Below, piece after piece: positions 32,047 through 44,137 of a stretch of DNA of 64,000 bases. This DNA is from Paenibacillus sp. FSL M7-0420 (GTDB lineage: Bacteria > Bacillota > Bacilli > Paenibacillales > Paenibacillaceae): NCBI RefSeq assembly GCF_038002345.1, contig NZ_JBBOCJ010000001.1, forward strand, positions 7,378,001 to 7,442,000. The letters run 5' to 3'. A program made the translations under genes and the position numbers. The notes below the pieces were generated by a model. It did no database searches, had not been told where the DNA came from, and was given only the letters and a program-made list of their open reading frames with translations. Within the stretch, counting starts at the first letter, position 1, and each line of letters begins with the position of its first letter.

Positions 32047-33728
32047 CACAATCTTTAAATCCGCTCCAGCTTGCCCATGAACGGGTGAAGGAGGCCATCG
32101 CCGATGCGGTAGTAGCCGCAGGTCTGGTGTCCCGCGAAGAGCTGCCCGCCATTGTGCTGGAAGTACCGAAGGACAAGGCCCATGGAGATATGGCCACCAA
32201 TGCTGCTATGCAGCTGACCAAGATTGCTAAGCGTAACCCCCGGCAGATCGCCGAGGCGATTATAGAGCATCTGGATACGGGCCGCGCTTCTATTGAGAAG
32301 GCGGAGATTGCCGGACCGGGCTTCATTAACTTCACTTTGTCCAAAAGCTATCTCTACCCCGTGATCGCACTTGTGGCCGAGCAGGGTGAAGGTTATGGCC
32401 GTGTGAACATAGGCCAGGGCAAGCGTGTAGAAATGGAGTTCGTCAGCGCGAACCCTACCGGCAGCCTTCATCTGGGACATGCCCGCGGCGCTGCGGTCGG
32501 CGATGCCCTGTGCAACGTGCTGGATTATGCCGGCTACAACGTGACCCGGGAGTACTACATTAACGATGCCGGCAACCAGGTCGCCAATCTGTGCTTATCC
32601 ATCGAGACCCGGTACCTGCAGGAGCTGGGCCAGCCGGCCGAGATGCCGGAGGACGGTTATCATGGAGAGGATATCAAGGGCTTCGCCAAGGAGCTGGTGG
32701 CGGAGAAGGGCGACTCTCTGCTGGCTATGACACCGGGCGACCGGGCGGCATTCTTCCGTACCTACGGGCTTGCCAAGGAGCTCGACAAAATCAAACGTGA
32801 CCTCAGCCGGTTCCGGGTCAACTTCGATATCTGGTTCAGTGAAACCTCCCTCTATGAGAACGGAGAAGTGCTGCGTTCGCTGGATGAGCTCCGCGAGCGC
32901 GGAGAAGTCTATGAGAAGGAAGGCGCCACCTGGCTTGCGACCACCAAATACGGCGATGATAAAGACCGCGTGCTGATCAAGAACGACGGCACGTATACGT
33001 ACCTCACACCGGACATCGCCTATCACAGCGACAAATACGGCCGCGGCTACGACACGATGATCAACATCTGGGGAGCCGACCACCACGGCTATATTCCACG
33101 GATGAAGGCGGCTATGGCGGCGCTCGGCAATGATCCCGAGAAGCTCGTGGTGCTGATCGCCCAGATGGTCAGCCTGTTCCAGGACGGCGAGAAGGTCAAG
33201 ATGTCCAAGCGTACCGGCAAAGCCGTGACGATGGAAGACCTGATGGAGGAAGTCGGAATCGACGCGATCCGTTACTTCTTCACCATGCGCAGCATGGATT
33301 CGCATCTGGACTTTGACATGGATCTGGCGATTTCGACATCCAATGAGAACCCTGTATTCTATGTACAGTACGCACATGCGCGGATTTGCAGCATATTCCG
33401 CCAAGCGGAGGAGCAGGGGATTGTAGTGCCGGATGCAGCCCAGATTGATTACAGCAAGCTGACTGCCGCACATGAATATGATCTGCTCCGCAAAATCGGT
33501 GAACTGCCTGCGGAGATTACCATTGCCGCCGAGGGCTATGCGCCGCACCGGCTGGTCCGCTATGTATACGACCTGGCTTCGCTGTTCCACAGCTACTACA
33601 AGGCAGAGCGCGTAATCACTGAGGATGCTGCTCAGACGGTAGCCCGCCTTGCCCTGCTGGGCGCTGCACGGACGGCCATTGCCAATGTCCTGCGGCTGGT
33701 TGGTGTTACCGCACCGGACCGGATGTAA
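32043..33728 (+). CDS. argS: Arginine-tRNA ligase
   Basis: The 561-residue class I synthetase charges tRNA-Arg with arginine. The HIGH motif is SLHLGHARGAAV (about 139-150). The KMSK-like motif is KMSKRTGKAV (about 386-395). The N-terminal Arg-tRNA-synthetase domain (1-90) includes GPGFINFTL, and the C-terminal DALR anticodon-binding domain begins near 430 with YVQYAHARICSIFR. The start overlaps ywiB by 4 bases. A GC-rich terminator follows the gene. Confidence 0.97.
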   Translation: MTQSLNPLQLAHERVKEAIADAVVAAGLVSREELPAIVLEVPKDKAHGDMATNAAMQLTKIAKRNPRQIAEAIIEHLDTGRASIEKAEIAGPGFINFTLSKSYLYPVIALVAEQGEGYGRVNIGQGKRVEMEFVSANPTGSLHLGHARGAAVGDALCNVLDYAGYNVTREYYINDAGNQVANLCLSIETRYLQELGQPAEMPEDGYHGEDIKGFAKELVAEKGDSLLAMTPGDRAAFFRTYGLAKELDKIKRDLSRFRVNFDIWFSETSLYENGEVLRSLDELRERGEVYEKEGATWLATTKYGDDKDRVLIKNDGTYTYLTPDIAYHSDKYGRGYDTMINIWGADHHGYIPRMKAAMAALGNDPEKLVVLIAQMVSLFQDGEKVKMSKRTGKAVTMEDLMEEVGIDAIRYFFTMRSMDSHLDFDMDLAISTSNENPVFYVQYAHARICSIFRQAEEQGIVVPDAAQIDYSKLTAAHEYDLLRKIGELPAEITIAAEGYAPHRLVRYVYDLASLFHSYYKAERVITEDAAQTVARLALLGAARTAIANVLRLVGVTAPDRM

Positions 33729-33740
33729 CTATACTTGGAA

Positions 33741-33776
33741 AGCGCCGCCCCTATTTTCTGGGGGCGGCGTTTTTTG
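33741..33776 (+). terminator. Terminator of argS
   Basis: CGCCGCCCC pairs with GGGGCGGCG around a short loop, then T6. Confidence 0.9.
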
Positions 33777-33797
33777 GTCTTGCCATGCCGCTGTACC

Positions 33798-35054
33798 TTA
33801 CGCCTTTGCCGCCGCAGCGGCCTTCGCCCCGCTGCTGCTTCCGCTGCCAGCGCCGCTGCCACCGGCTGCGCTGCCGCCAGCCCCGCTGCTGGCGCTGCCG
33901 CTGGCGCGCCGGGCCCGGATGCCTGCGCGCAGCAGCCGCAGCGCATCGGCCGCGCCGCCGCCCAGCGATGCGCGGCGCTGGCCCTTGCGCAGCCGTACCG
34001 GCGAGGCGGTGCGGCGCAAGAGCAGCTTCAGCTCGCGGGGCGACAGCCCCGGCCGCAGCGCGAGCAGCAGGGCCGCGGCACCGGTGACATGCGAGGTCGC
34101 CATAGAGGTGCCGCTCATTTCCTTGTACCCCTCCCGCAGCCAGCAGGAGGGGATGCCCTCGCCCGGACCGTACACATCGATGTACGGTCCGCGGTTGCTG
34201 AAGGCCGCGACGCGCTGCCTTCTGTCAAGAGCGCCTACGGCAATCGTCTCCGGATAGCGCGCGGGGTAATCCCCGCCGCGCTTGCCGTCGTTGCCGGCGG
34301 AAGCGATGATGGCAATCCCGGCCCGGTAGGCCTTGATTACCACATCATGCAGAGCCTTGCTCCGGTTCCTCATCCCGAAGCTCATGTTAATGATATCGAT
34401 TTTGTTCTGCACGCACCAATCGATGCCAAGGACAATATCCGACACATAAGCGGAGCCGTTGTGGTCGAAGGCCTTGACCGGATAGAGCAGCGCTCGGGGA
34501 GCTACGCCCATCATGTTGCGCGCGCCCCCGGCCGCCGCCAGGGTGCCGGCAATATGCGTGCCGTGGCCGTTGTCATCCAGCGGCATCATGCCGCGGTTCA
34601 GCAGGTTGACTCCGGAGGCCAGGGAATGCCTGAGATCAGGATGGCGGAAATCAACGCCCGTATCGATGACGCCGATCTTCACATGAACGCCGGTCGATCT
34701 GGACCAGGCCTGCGGAGCGCGGATGGCCCTGATCCCCCAGGGCATCAGGGCGGAACCGCTTTTGTCCGCCAGGGGCGAGTGAACCTTAATCCGGTGGTCT
34801 TCTTCTATACAGAGGGAATCCGCATAACGGTCCATCAGCCGCTCTGCTCCGGCGGCGGGCACGAAAAAAGCCCGGATCAGCGTAGAGACCTGAACCTGCC
34901 TCAGGCCAGGCTTTTTACTCTTCAGAGATTTCCACTGCGACAATGCGCCGGCATACATGCGGGGGTCGTTGAAGGTCACAATGTGCCGTGGTGCACTTTT
35001 GGAGGCAGCCTTCATTTCTTCAAGCAGCATCTGCCAAAATCCGTAATAATCCAT
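33798..35054 (-). CDS. Subtilisin-family serine protease (S8)
   Basis: A 418-residue protein with the S8 triad: Asp in GVIDTGVDFRHPDL (about 134), His in NGHGTHIAGT (about 168) and Ser in MSGTSMATSHVTGAA. No N-terminal signal peptide is visible; the first 100 residues are soluble. The last about 50 residues are Ala/Gly/Ser/Arg repeats, which is unusual in the family. It is therefore either an intracellular subtilisin-like protein or secreted by another route. The alternating reading frame gives a long false open frame on the plus strand. Confidence 0.88.
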   Translation of the reverse strand: MDYYGFWQMLLEEMKAASKSAPRHIVTFNDPRMYAGALSQWKSLKSKKPGLRQVQVSTLIRAFFVPAAGAERLMDRYADSLCIEEDHRIKVHSPLADKSGSALMPWGIRAIRAPQAWSRSTGVHVKIGVIDTGVDFRHPDLRHSLASGVNLLNRGMMPLDDNGHGTHIAGTLAAAGGARNMMGVAPRALLYPVKAFDHNGSAYVSDIVLGIDWCVQNKIDIINMSFGMRNRSKALHDVVIKAYRAGIAIIASAGNDGKRGGDYPARYPETIAVGALDRRQRVAAFSNRGPYIDVYGPGEGIPSCWLREGYKEMSGTSMATSHVTGAAALLLALRPGLSPRELKLLLRRTASPVRLRKGQRRASLGGGAADALRLLRAGIRARRASGSASSGAGGSAAGGSGAGSGSSSGAKAAAAAKA

Positions 35055-35499
35055 AGGTTACGCCGTCCCCTCCTCGGTGCCGTGCTGCCATATTGTATGA
35101 AAGGGGGATGGCGTCCGAATGGGAACTTGCCCTTTTTTAACGAAATAGGCTGCCCATCGTGTCAAAAGGCTGGAGTTTACATAAAATAAACAGAGGGAAC
35201 CGCGAGGCGCCCTGCAACATCCCGTAAGGAGCCGATCCTTGGCGTGGATACAGTCATGCGCGGAGGGGTAACCCCTCCGCCTTTTTGGAATGAAAAGCCC
35301 GCCCATGCTCATCCCATTTATTGCCCTGTCCAGGTGGACAAGCCTTCTTCATGCGGAAGCACCGCCAATCCTGTTTCCCTGATCTTGCTGCAATAGACTT
35401 GCAATTTACCCGCAAATAGGTTTTACTTAGTTTTGTTAATGGATATCATGAATGAAGCATGATTGAATGTGAACAATGCGTGAGAGGAAGTGTCCTTTA
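35055..35499. other. Intergenic region before rpoE
   Basis: No gene-sized frame stands out. A 30-codon frame at 35096-35188 (MKGGWRPNGNLPFFNEIGCP) is too short to support. A strong plus-strand terminator at 35258-35287 has no obvious gene before it. Confidence 0.5.
35258..35287 (+). terminator. Orphan terminator
   Basis: GCGGAGGGG pairs with CCCCTCCGC around TAA, with CTTTTTGG after it on the plus strand. It may end an unrecognised small RNA or attenuate transcription into rpoE. Confidence 0.75.
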
Positions 35500-36063
35500 G
35501 TGAGTACGCCACTCAATTTAAAGCTGGACCCTGAGAAAGTAAAAGAAATGCCGATGGTAGACCTGGCCTTCCTGGTGCTTAAGGCAGCCAATACGCCTTA
35601 CTACTACCGTGATCTGATGGTGGAGGTTGCCAAGCTGCGCGGGTTGACCGATCAAGAGAGCCAAGATACGATCGCCCAGCTATATACCGAGATTAATATT
35701 GACGGACGTTTTGCCTGTGTCGGAACCAACCTGTGGGGGTTGAAGCGCTGGTACCCGCTCGAACGCTCCGATGACCCTGTCGGCAACACCAAGCGTGTGC
35801 GGATCATCAACGACGAAGACGACGATCTGGAAGATGACGACTTCACCGATGAAGAAGAGAATTATGCTGCCGAGGAAGAGGATTTCGATGCGATTGACGA
35901 AGATCGCGACGACCTCTATTCCGACGACGACAGCGAAGAGGAAGTTGACGAAGATGTAGTCATCGATGAAGACGACATTGACGAAGACGAATCGGATGAT
36001 GAAGATTCCGAAGACGGCGAAGAAGACGATGCCGACGATGAGGACGAGGAAGATAAATATTAG
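35500..36063 (+). CDS. rpoE: RNA polymerase delta subunit
   Basis: The 187-residue protein starts with GTG 35500 (GAGAGGAAG upstream); the track's ATG at 35476 lies before the ribosome site. Residues about 1-90 form the HARE-HTH domain (STPLNLKLDPEKVKEMPMVD, TEINIDGRFACVGTNLWGLK). The rest is a very acidic tail of Asp and Glu. RpoE (delta) increases transcription specificity and recycling. It precedes pyrG as in Bacillus. Confidence 0.95.
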   Translation: MSTPLNLKLDPEKVKEMPMVDLAFLVLKAANTPYYYRDLMVEVAKLRGLTDQESQDTIAQLYTEINIDGRFACVGTNLWGLKRWYPLERSDDPVGNTKRVRIINDEDDDLEDDDFTDEEENYAAEEEDFDAIDEDRDDLYSDDDSEEEVDEDVVIDEDDIDEDESDDEDSEDGEEDDADDEDEEDKY

Positions 36064-38013
<1,950 letters not shown>

Positions 38014-38045
38014 CTATAGAATGAATAGGCCAGACAGGCCTGTGG

Positions 38046-38073
38046 GAGCTCCCGGTTCGGGGGCTTTCTTTTT
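38046..38073 (+). terminator. Terminator of pyrG
   Basis: GAGCTCCCG pairs with CGGGGGCTT around GTT, followed by TCTTTTTG. Confidence 0.7.
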
Positions 38074-38305
38074 GACAAAACCTCCTTTGCACAATAGCTC
38101 CCGGAATGCAAGGGGACTGTATTCCCGCTTTTTCACCGGAATTCCTCCTTTATATGGCATAGATTTACGCATTTTAGCCAATTAGCAGGATTTTGGCTGC
38201 AAAGCACGAATAATAGGTTTCGTATAGACTAAGTTGAAGCGGGGCCGTTAGCTGTTGAGAGGGCGCGGTATGGACAATCTGCCTTAAACTCTGGGAGGGT
38301 AACGT

Positions 38306-38692
38306 ATGGAAAAGAAAAAAGTGTTAATCGTCGACGATCAGAATGGAATCCGGATTCTTCTCATGGAAGTATTCAATAGTGAAGGTTATGCCACCTTTCA
38401 GGCAGCTAACGGGAAATTGGCGCTGGACATTGTCAGGAACGAATCGCCGGATATGGTTTTGCTGGATATGAAAATTCCGGGGATGGACGGACTCGAGATT
38501 CTCAAGCATCTGAAGGAGCTTAATCCGGCGATCAAGGTCATTATGATGACGGCCTACGGAGAGCTGGACATGATTAAGGAAGCGACCAAGCTGGGGGCCC
38601 TGATGCATTTTACCAAGCCGTTTGATATTGATGAGATGCGCGTTGCCGTCAATATGCATCTGCACAACAAGTCGATTGACCAATGCAGCTAG
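38306..38692 (+). CDS. spo0F: Sporulation phosphotransfer protein Spo0F
   Basis: A 128-residue single-domain response regulator. Phospho-acceptor Asp54 is in [12 protein letters not shown], the acidic pair is VDDQNG (10-15), and the conserved Lys is in [10 protein letters not shown]. It lacks an output domain, as Spo0F does. It passes phosphate from sporulation kinases to Spo0B. Gene order pyrG-spo0F-fba is that of B. subtilis. Confidence 0.95.
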   Translation: MEKKKVLIVDDQNGIRILLMEVFNSEGYATFQAANGKLALDIVRNESPDMVLLDMKIPGMDGLEILKHLKELNPAIKVIMMTAYGELDMIKEATKLGALMHFTKPFDIDEMRVAVNMHLHNKSIDQCS

Positions 38693-38775
38693 CTTAGAAG
38701 TTTATAGTTTGGGGACGTCCTGTTATGGATACGCTAAATGAGAAAATAGTCCGCCGGCAAAGGGTTGGCTGAATA

Positions 38776-38800
38776 TCGTCCCACCGGGACATTTTTTTGT
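38776..38800 (+). terminator. Terminator of spo0F
   Basis: GTCCC-ACC-GGGAC followed by ATTTTTTTG. Confidence 0.7.
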
Positions 38801-38897
38801 GTATCCTATTTAGTATTTAACACAGGATGTGCTATAATAGGCCTGTATGTGATGTCGGCTTATATAAGCAACCCAATATTTTAGGAGGATTGAAACC

Positions 38898-39752
38898 ATG
38901 CCATTAGTATCTATGACAGACATGTTGACCAAAGCACTTGAAGGAAAATATGCAGTTGGCCAGTTCAACATCAATAACCTGGAGTGGACGCAAGCGATTC
39001 TTGGTGCAGCAGAAGAAGAGAAGTCACCGGTAATCCTTGGCGTATCCGAAGGCGCAGCCCGTCACATGGGCGGCTTTTACACAGTAGTTAAGATGGTTGA
39101 AGGTCTTATTCATGACATGAAAATCACCGTTCCTGTAGCCATCCACTTGGACCACGGTTCAAGCTTTGACAAATGTAAAGAAGCTATCGATGCCGGATTT
39201 ACTTCCGTAATGATCGACGGCTCCCACCACCCGATTGATCATAACATTGAGATGACCAAGAAGGTTGTTGACTATGCTCACGCTAAAGGTGTTTCTGTAG
39301 AAGCAGAAGTTGGTACTGTAGGCGGACAGGAAGATGACGTTATCGGCGGCATCCAATACGCTGACCTTAACGAATGTGTACGCATTGTTAAAGAAACAGG
39401 CATTGACACTCTGGCTCCTGCACTGGGTTCCGTACACGGTCCTTACCTGGGCGAACCAAACCTTGGATTCAAGGAAATGGAAGAAATCCGCGATGCAGTT
39501 AACCTTCCGCTTGTACTTCACGGCGGTACTGGTATCCCGGTACATGACATTCAGAAATCCATCTCCCTGGGTACTTCCAAGATCAACGTTAACACTGAGA
39601 ACCAAATCGCGTTCGCTAAGGTTGTCCGCGAAGTTCTTGCTGCTAAGCCGGATGCTTACGATCCGCGTACATTCATCGCACCAGGCCGCGATGCTATCAA
39701 GCAGACTGTTATCGGCAAAATCCGCGAATTCGGATCCAGCAACAAAGCCTAA
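38898..39752 (+). CDS. fba: Class II fructose-bisphosphate aldolase
   Basis: The 284-residue enzyme cleaves fructose-1,6-bisphosphate. The zinc ligands are in [11 protein letters not shown] (His and His) and in LHGGTGIP and the following VHGP segment. The phosphate-binding GGTGI and NVNTENQ motifs are present. A TATAAT box lies at 38833-38838 upstream. Codon use is strongly biased, as in highly expressed genes. Confidence 0.95.
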   Translation: MPLVSMTDMLTKALEGKYAVGQFNINNLEWTQAILGAAEEEKSPVILGVSEGAARHMGGFYTVVKMVEGLIHDMKITVPVAIHLDHGSSFDKCKEAIDAGFTSVMIDGSHHPIDHNIEMTKKVVDYAHAKGVSVEAEVGTVGGQEDDVIGGIQYADLNECVRIVKETGIDTLAPALGSVHGPYLGEPNLGFKEMEEIRDAVNLPLVLHGGTGIPVHDIQKSISLGTSKINVNTENQIAFAKVVREVLAAKPDAYDPRTFIAPGRDAIKQTVIGKIREFGSSNKA

Positions 39753-39805
39753 TTATTACCCTGCCGCATAACGTTTTTTCCGCACAAGCTATTTCGTTTT
39801 CCTCA

Positions 39806-39848
39806 GAAACGGGTGCCGTCCTTCAGGTAAGGACGGCGCAGCCGTTTC
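39806..39848. repeat. Nested hairpin repeat, copy 2
   Basis: GAAACGG ... CCGTTTC outer stem and CCGTCCTT ... AAGGACGG inner stem, as in the copy at 9558-9597. It lies between fba and murA, about 100 bases before the murA start. Confidence 0.75.
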
Positions 39849-39950
39849 TTCTTCTAATCACCAATCACAAGCAGTCCTTATGTCACCTTAAGCCACAACT
39901 GGTATTGCCACAACAAGCTGCAATACACGTAGGGGGAACCAGATAAATTT

Positions 39951-41204
39951 ATGGAAAAATTAATGATTGGCGGCGGACGTCCGCTAGAGGGCGTTGTTAC
40001 CATCAGCGGAGCAAAGAATAGCGCCATTGCGCTTATTCCTGCAGCAATTTTGGCGGAGTCTGAAGTTGTGCTGGATAATTTGCCTGCGCTTAGTGATGTT
40101 GCCGTTTACTCCGAAATTCTGGAGGAGCTTGGCGCGAGCGTGTCTTGGACAGGCAGCCAAATGAGAATTAATCCCTCCCGTATCGTATCCATTCCCATGC
40201 CTAACGGACCGGTGAAGAAGCTCCGGGCCTCTTATTATATGATGGGCGCACTTTTGGGCCGGTTTAAGGAAGCGACCATTGGATTACCCGGCGGCTGTAA
40301 TTTTGAGCCCCGTCCGATTGACCAGCATATCAAAGGCTTTGAGGCGCTTGGTGCGACTGTTACCAATGACCATGGCTCGATTCACCTGTATGCCAAAGAA
40401 CTGCGCGGTGCCAAGATCTATCTGGATGTATCCAGTGTCGGCGCCACTATTAACATTATGCTCGCGGCCTCCCGTGCCAAAGGCTCTACAATTATTGAAA
40501 ATGCGGCTAAAGAGCCTGAGATTATAGATGTAGCTACCCTGCTCAACTCCATGGGCGCTGTTATTAAGGGTGCCGGAACCGAAACAATCCGGATTGAAGG
40601 CGTAGACGAAATGCACGGCTGCCGCCATTCGATCATTCCTGACCGTATTCAGGCTGGAACTTACATGATTGCCGCAGCGGCTACGCGTGGCAATGTCTTA
40701 ATTGATAACGTGATTCCCAAGCATCTGGAGGCGCTCACTGCCAAGCTGCTGGAAATGGGAGTTGACATAGAAGAACTGGATGAGAGTATCCGGGTGATCG
40801 GCAAGGCCAAGTACCAGCACGCGGATGTCAAGGCGCTGATCTATCCCGGTTTCGCGACTGATCTGCAATCTCCAATGACGAGCATGCTGACTCAGGCTGA
40901 AGGCGTTAGCGTCCTGAGCGATTTCGTCTACAGCAACCGGTTCAAGCATGTTCCTGAATTGGTCCGCATGGGCGCTAAGATTCGTGTAGAGGGACGTTCC
41001 GCAATTATTGAAGGCGGCCCGCTCAATGCAGCTAAGGTGAAGGCTGCCGACCTCCGTGCAGGCGCAGCGCTGGTGATTGCCGGTCTGACTGTTGAAGAAG
41101 GCATCACCGAAGTGACAGGTGTAGAGTATATTGACCGCGGTTATGACAACCTCGTAAGTAATCTTCGCAGTTTGGGAGCCGATGTCTGGCGCGAGAACGA
41201 ATAA
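39951..41204 (+). CDS. murA: UDP-N-acetylglucosamine 1-carboxyvinyltransferase
   Basis: The 417-residue enzyme adds enolpyruvate to UDP-GlcNAc, the first step of peptidoglycan synthesis and the target of fosfomycin. Active-site Cys116 is in [15 protein letters not shown]. The family segments [18 protein letters not shown] (start) and [12 protein letters not shown] (near the end) are clear. The genome position between fba and rho is that of B. subtilis murAB (murZ), so it is the second-copy type of MurA. Confidence 0.93.
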   Translation: MEKLMIGGGRPLEGVVTISGAKNSAIALIPAAILAESEVVLDNLPALSDVAVYSEILEELGASVSWTGSQMRINPSRIVSIPMPNGPVKKLRASYYMMGALLGRFKEATIGLPGGCNFEPRPIDQHIKGFEALGATVTNDHGSIHLYAKELRGAKIYLDVSSVGATINIMLAASRAKGSTIIENAAKEPEIIDVATLLNSMGAVIKGAGTETIRIEGVDEMHGCRHSIIPDRIQAGTYMIAAAATRGNVLIDNVIPKHLEALTAKLLEMGVDIEELDESIRVIGKAKYQHADVKALIYPGFATDLQSPMTSMLTQAEGVSVLSDFVYSNRFKHVPELVRMGAKIRVEGRSAIIEGGPLNAAKVKAADLRAGAALVIAGLTVEEGITEVTGVEYIDRGYDNLVSNLRSLGADVWRENE

Positions 41205-41349
41205 TGAGAATACCCGGATTGGCAAGGGCAGAAATTGGCTGTTAAATGCATATCTCCTTCCAATTCGGGTAATCCTATCCTAATAAGCATTTTCATAGAC
41301 TCATAGTTTAGAACTCATCATACACAAATTGAATAGGTGGTTATAGCAC

Positions 41350-42708
41350 ATGGATCTTCAAATTTCCGATCTGGAAGAAATGAAGCTTACCGATCTGTAT
41401 AAGCTTGCCAAGAAATACCAGATTCCTTATTACGGAACGCTTAAGAAGCGGGAGTTAATCTTCGCTATTCTTAGAGCACAGGCAGAGCAGAGCGGTCTAA
41501 TGTTTATGGAAGGCGTGCTTGAGATTCTGCCGGAAGGCTATGGCTTCCTTCGGCCGATTAACTACTTGCCTAGTGCAGAGGATATCTATATCTCCGCATC
41601 GCAGATCCGCAAGTTCGACCTTAGAAGCGGTGACCTGGTCTCCGGGAAATGCCGGACGCCGAAGGAGAACGAACGCTATTTCGGACTCTTGCAGGTGAAT
41701 GCCGTCAACGGCGAGAATCCGGCAACTGCAGCTGAACGGTTACATTTTCCGGCGCTTACGCCGCTTTATCCGCAAGATAAGCTGCCGCTCGAAACATCCC
41801 CAACCCATTTATCGACCCGTATCATGGATTTGCTTGCTCCTGTAGGACTGGGGCAGCGCGGTTTGATTGTAGCACCTCCCAAAGCAGGGAAGACGCTCCT
41901 CCTCAAAGAAATTGCCAACAGTATCTCTACGAACAATCCCGAGATTGCACTGTTTGTTCTGCTGATCGATGAACGTCCCGAGGAAGTAACGGATATGCAG
42001 CGTTCGGTTAAAGGTGAGGTAGTGGCTTCGACATTTGACGAGCTGCCGGAGAACCATATTAAAGTGGCAGAGCTTGTCTTGCAGCGCGCGCTACGTCTGG
42101 TAGAGCACAAGAAGGATGTCGTTATTCTGCTGGACAGCATCACCCGTCTTGCCCGCGCCTACAATCTCGTAGTTCCGCCATCCGGCCGGACACTTAGCGG
42201 AGGGATTGACCCTGCCGCGTTCCATCGGCCTAAGCGTTTCTTCGGTTCCGCACGTAACGTGGAGGAGGGCGGCAGCTTAACGATTCTTGCTACCGCACTG
42301 ATTGATACCGGATCACGGATGGATGATATTATTTATGAGGAATTCAAGGGTACAGGGAACATGGAGCTCCATCTGGACCGTAAGCTGGCTGAACGCCGGA
42401 TCTTCCCGGCAATTGATATCCGCCGTTCGGGTACACGCCGTGAAGAAGTATTGCTTAGTAAGGAAGAGCTGGATACCATCTGGTCGATCCGTAAAAATAT
42501 GAATGAATCCTATGACTTCGTCGAAGGATTCCTGAAGAAGCTGCGTGACAGCAAGACGAATGCGGAGTTCCTGGCCTCCTTCGATGTAGCCGGAGGCAAG
42601 GATTCCTCGTCAGCAAGCGGTACGGCCAGCAAAGGCGGCACCTCGAACAGCGGCTCGTCCGCCCGCCGCACCACGCGTCCCAAGGCGCCTTCTGTGCCGA
42701 CTACCTGA
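41350..42708 (+). CDS. rho: Transcription termination factor Rho
   Basis: A 452-residue protein with the Rho N-terminal domain (about 1-40), cold-shock-type RNA-binding domain (about 50-115, [20 protein letters not shown]) and the RecA-like ATPase (P-loop [16 protein letters not shown]). The Q/R loops [17 protein letters not shown] are typical. A Ser/Gly/Thr-rich tail of about 30 residues follows, longer than in B. subtilis Rho. Upstream at 41213-41275 there is a long-loop inverted repeat. Confidence 0.95.
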   Translation: MDLQISDLEEMKLTDLYKLAKKYQIPYYGTLKKRELIFAILRAQAEQSGLMFMEGVLEILPEGYGFLRPINYLPSAEDIYISASQIRKFDLRSGDLVSGKCRTPKENERYFGLLQVNAVNGENPATAAERLHFPALTPLYPQDKLPLETSPTHLSTRIMDLLAPVGLGQRGLIVAPPKAGKTLLLKEIANSISTNNPEIALFVLLIDERPEEVTDMQRSVKGEVVASTFDELPENHIKVAELVLQRALRLVEHKKDVVILLDSITRLARAYNLVVPPSGRTLSGGIDPAAFHRPKRFFGSARNVEEGGSLTILATALIDTGSRMDDIIYEEFKGTGNMELHLDRKLAERRIFPAIDIRRSGTRREEVLLSKEELDTIWSIRKNMNESYDFVEGFLKKLRDSKTNAEFLASFDVAGGKDSSSASGTASKGGTSNSGSSARRTTRPKAPSVPTT

Positions 42709-42733
42709 GAATAGATAACAAGAGGAGAATAAC

Positions 42734-44011
42734 ATGTATTTGGTATATGCCGACGAACAAGGAAACGTATATGATCATCCCGAGCTGTATGCCCTGGCCC
42801 GCAGTGGCGATATGATCGTTGAGATACTGGAGGAAGAGCTGGTTCCGCTGCCTGAGGGGGCCACGCTGGTCGGGCTCCCGAACACCCGGGCGATTGGGAT
42901 GAATCCGGAGACCGGCGAGATGCTGCCCCTGCCGGCAGGTTCGCAGGCTGTCGGAGCCTTGCTGCCGCAGGGATACACCCGCCTGTGCCTTCCCGGTTAC
43001 GTCAAGACAGACAAGACCTACAAGCTTCCGCTCTTCGGATATTCCGCTGTAGTATGGAAGGACGGCGGATTCTATGTGGCGGCTGATCTTACGGATGATC
43101 CGGAGCAGTGGAACCCGCTTAACTGTGACCGGGACGATGTGAAGACCGGTGTGGGCGAACTGACTGCCAAGTACCCGGAGAACCGTCTGTATAATCACTT
43201 GTCCAACTGCGCGCTGGAGTATGAATGCTTAACCTCGTCCAATACCTTCCTCGGCCGCTGGGAAGGCGCTGTTCCTGTCTCCTACTCCTGCAACGCCGGT
43301 TGCTTCGGTTGTATCTCTGAACAGCCCGATGACAGCGGGTTTGTGTCCCCGCAGACACGGATGAACTTCCGTCCGGCAGTGAACGAAGTATCGCAAGTGA
43401 TGCTGGAGCACCTGAAGACGCCGGAATCCATTGTCAGCTTTGGACAGGGCTGTGAAGGTGAGCCTTCTACGCAGGCGAAGCTGATTATTGAATCTATCCG
43501 TGAAGTCCGGTCCATTACCGATATGGGCTATATCAATATCAACACCAATGCCGGCTTAAGCGATCATATCCGCGGCATTGTCGATGCCGGTCTTGATCTG
43601 ATGCGGGTTAGTACCATCAGCGCACTGGATGACCATTATAACGCCTATTACAAGCCTCGCGGGTATACGCTGGCTAACGTGGAGAAGTCGCTGAAGTACG
43701 CTGCCTCACAAGGCGTATACACCTCCATTAACTATTTGATTTTCCCGGGGGTTACAGACCGTGAGGAAGAGATCGAAGCAATGGTGGAGTTCGTGAGACG
43801 TACAGATCTTAAGCTCATTCAGATGCGTAATCTCAATATTGACCCGGAGAGCTATCTAGAGCTTATTCCCCCTGCACGGGGAGAGATCCTTGGCATGAAG
43901 ACCATGCTGGAGATCTTCCGTGAGGAGCTTCCGGAGGTTGTGATCGGCTCCTTCACCCATGTTCCCCCTGCTGAGCTTGCCCGTGCCAAGCGGCGCGGAG
44001 TGCAGCTCTAG
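42734..44011 (+). CDS. Radical SAM protein of unknown function
   Basis: A 425-residue protein. The cluster motif is C186-NAG-C190-FG-C193 (SYSCNAGCFGCIS), a CxxxCxxC that binds the 4Fe-4S cluster with SAM. The barrel continues with SFGQGCEGEPSTQAKLIIES and NINTNAGLSDHIRGIVDAG. The first 180 residues form a separate domain with no recognised motif. The start is 25 bases after rho; rpmE follows. Conserved position between rho and rpmE suggests a housekeeping or tRNA/ribosome-related role, but no substrate can be named. Confidence 0.85.
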   Translation: MYLVYADEQGNVYDHPELYALARSGDMIVEILEEELVPLPEGATLVGLPNTRAIGMNPETGEMLPLPAGSQAVGALLPQGYTRLCLPGYVKTDKTYKLPLFGYSAVVWKDGGFYVAADLTDDPEQWNPLNCDRDDVKTGVGELTAKYPENRLYNHLSNCALEYECLTSSNTFLGRWEGAVPVSYSCNAGCFGCISEQPDDSGFVSPQTRMNFRPAVNEVSQVMLEHLKTPESIVSFGQGCEGEPSTQAKLIIESIREVRSITDMGYININTNAGLSDHIRGIVDAGLDLMRVSTISALDDHYNAYYKPRGYTLANVEKSLKYAASQGVYTSINYLIFPGVTDREEEIEAMVEFVRRTDLKLIQMRNLNIDPESYLELIPPARGEILGMKTMLEIFREELPEVVIGSFTHVPPAELARAKRRGVQL

Positions 44012-44137
44012 GCCTTAGGTTTTTTAAGAACGGCTGGCCTATTGCAGAGCCTGGGCTTCACATGCTAGAATGTAGCTTGCGTAATCATATAACTCTAGGC
44101 CCGCATGAGGCTTAGGGCGTGAGAGGTGAGATTTCAT

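Noticed and set aside
32595..33590. 331-residue minus-strand frame
   Set aside because: Antisense shadow of argS, which has all synthetase motifs.
35096..35188. 30-codon frame with CPSC
   Set aside because: Too short, no ribosome site of note and no family match; kept only as a note about the gap before rpoE.
33735..35189. 484-residue plus-strand frame
   Set aside because: Antisense shadow of the subtilisin-like gene, whose triad and codon pattern are clear on the minus strand.
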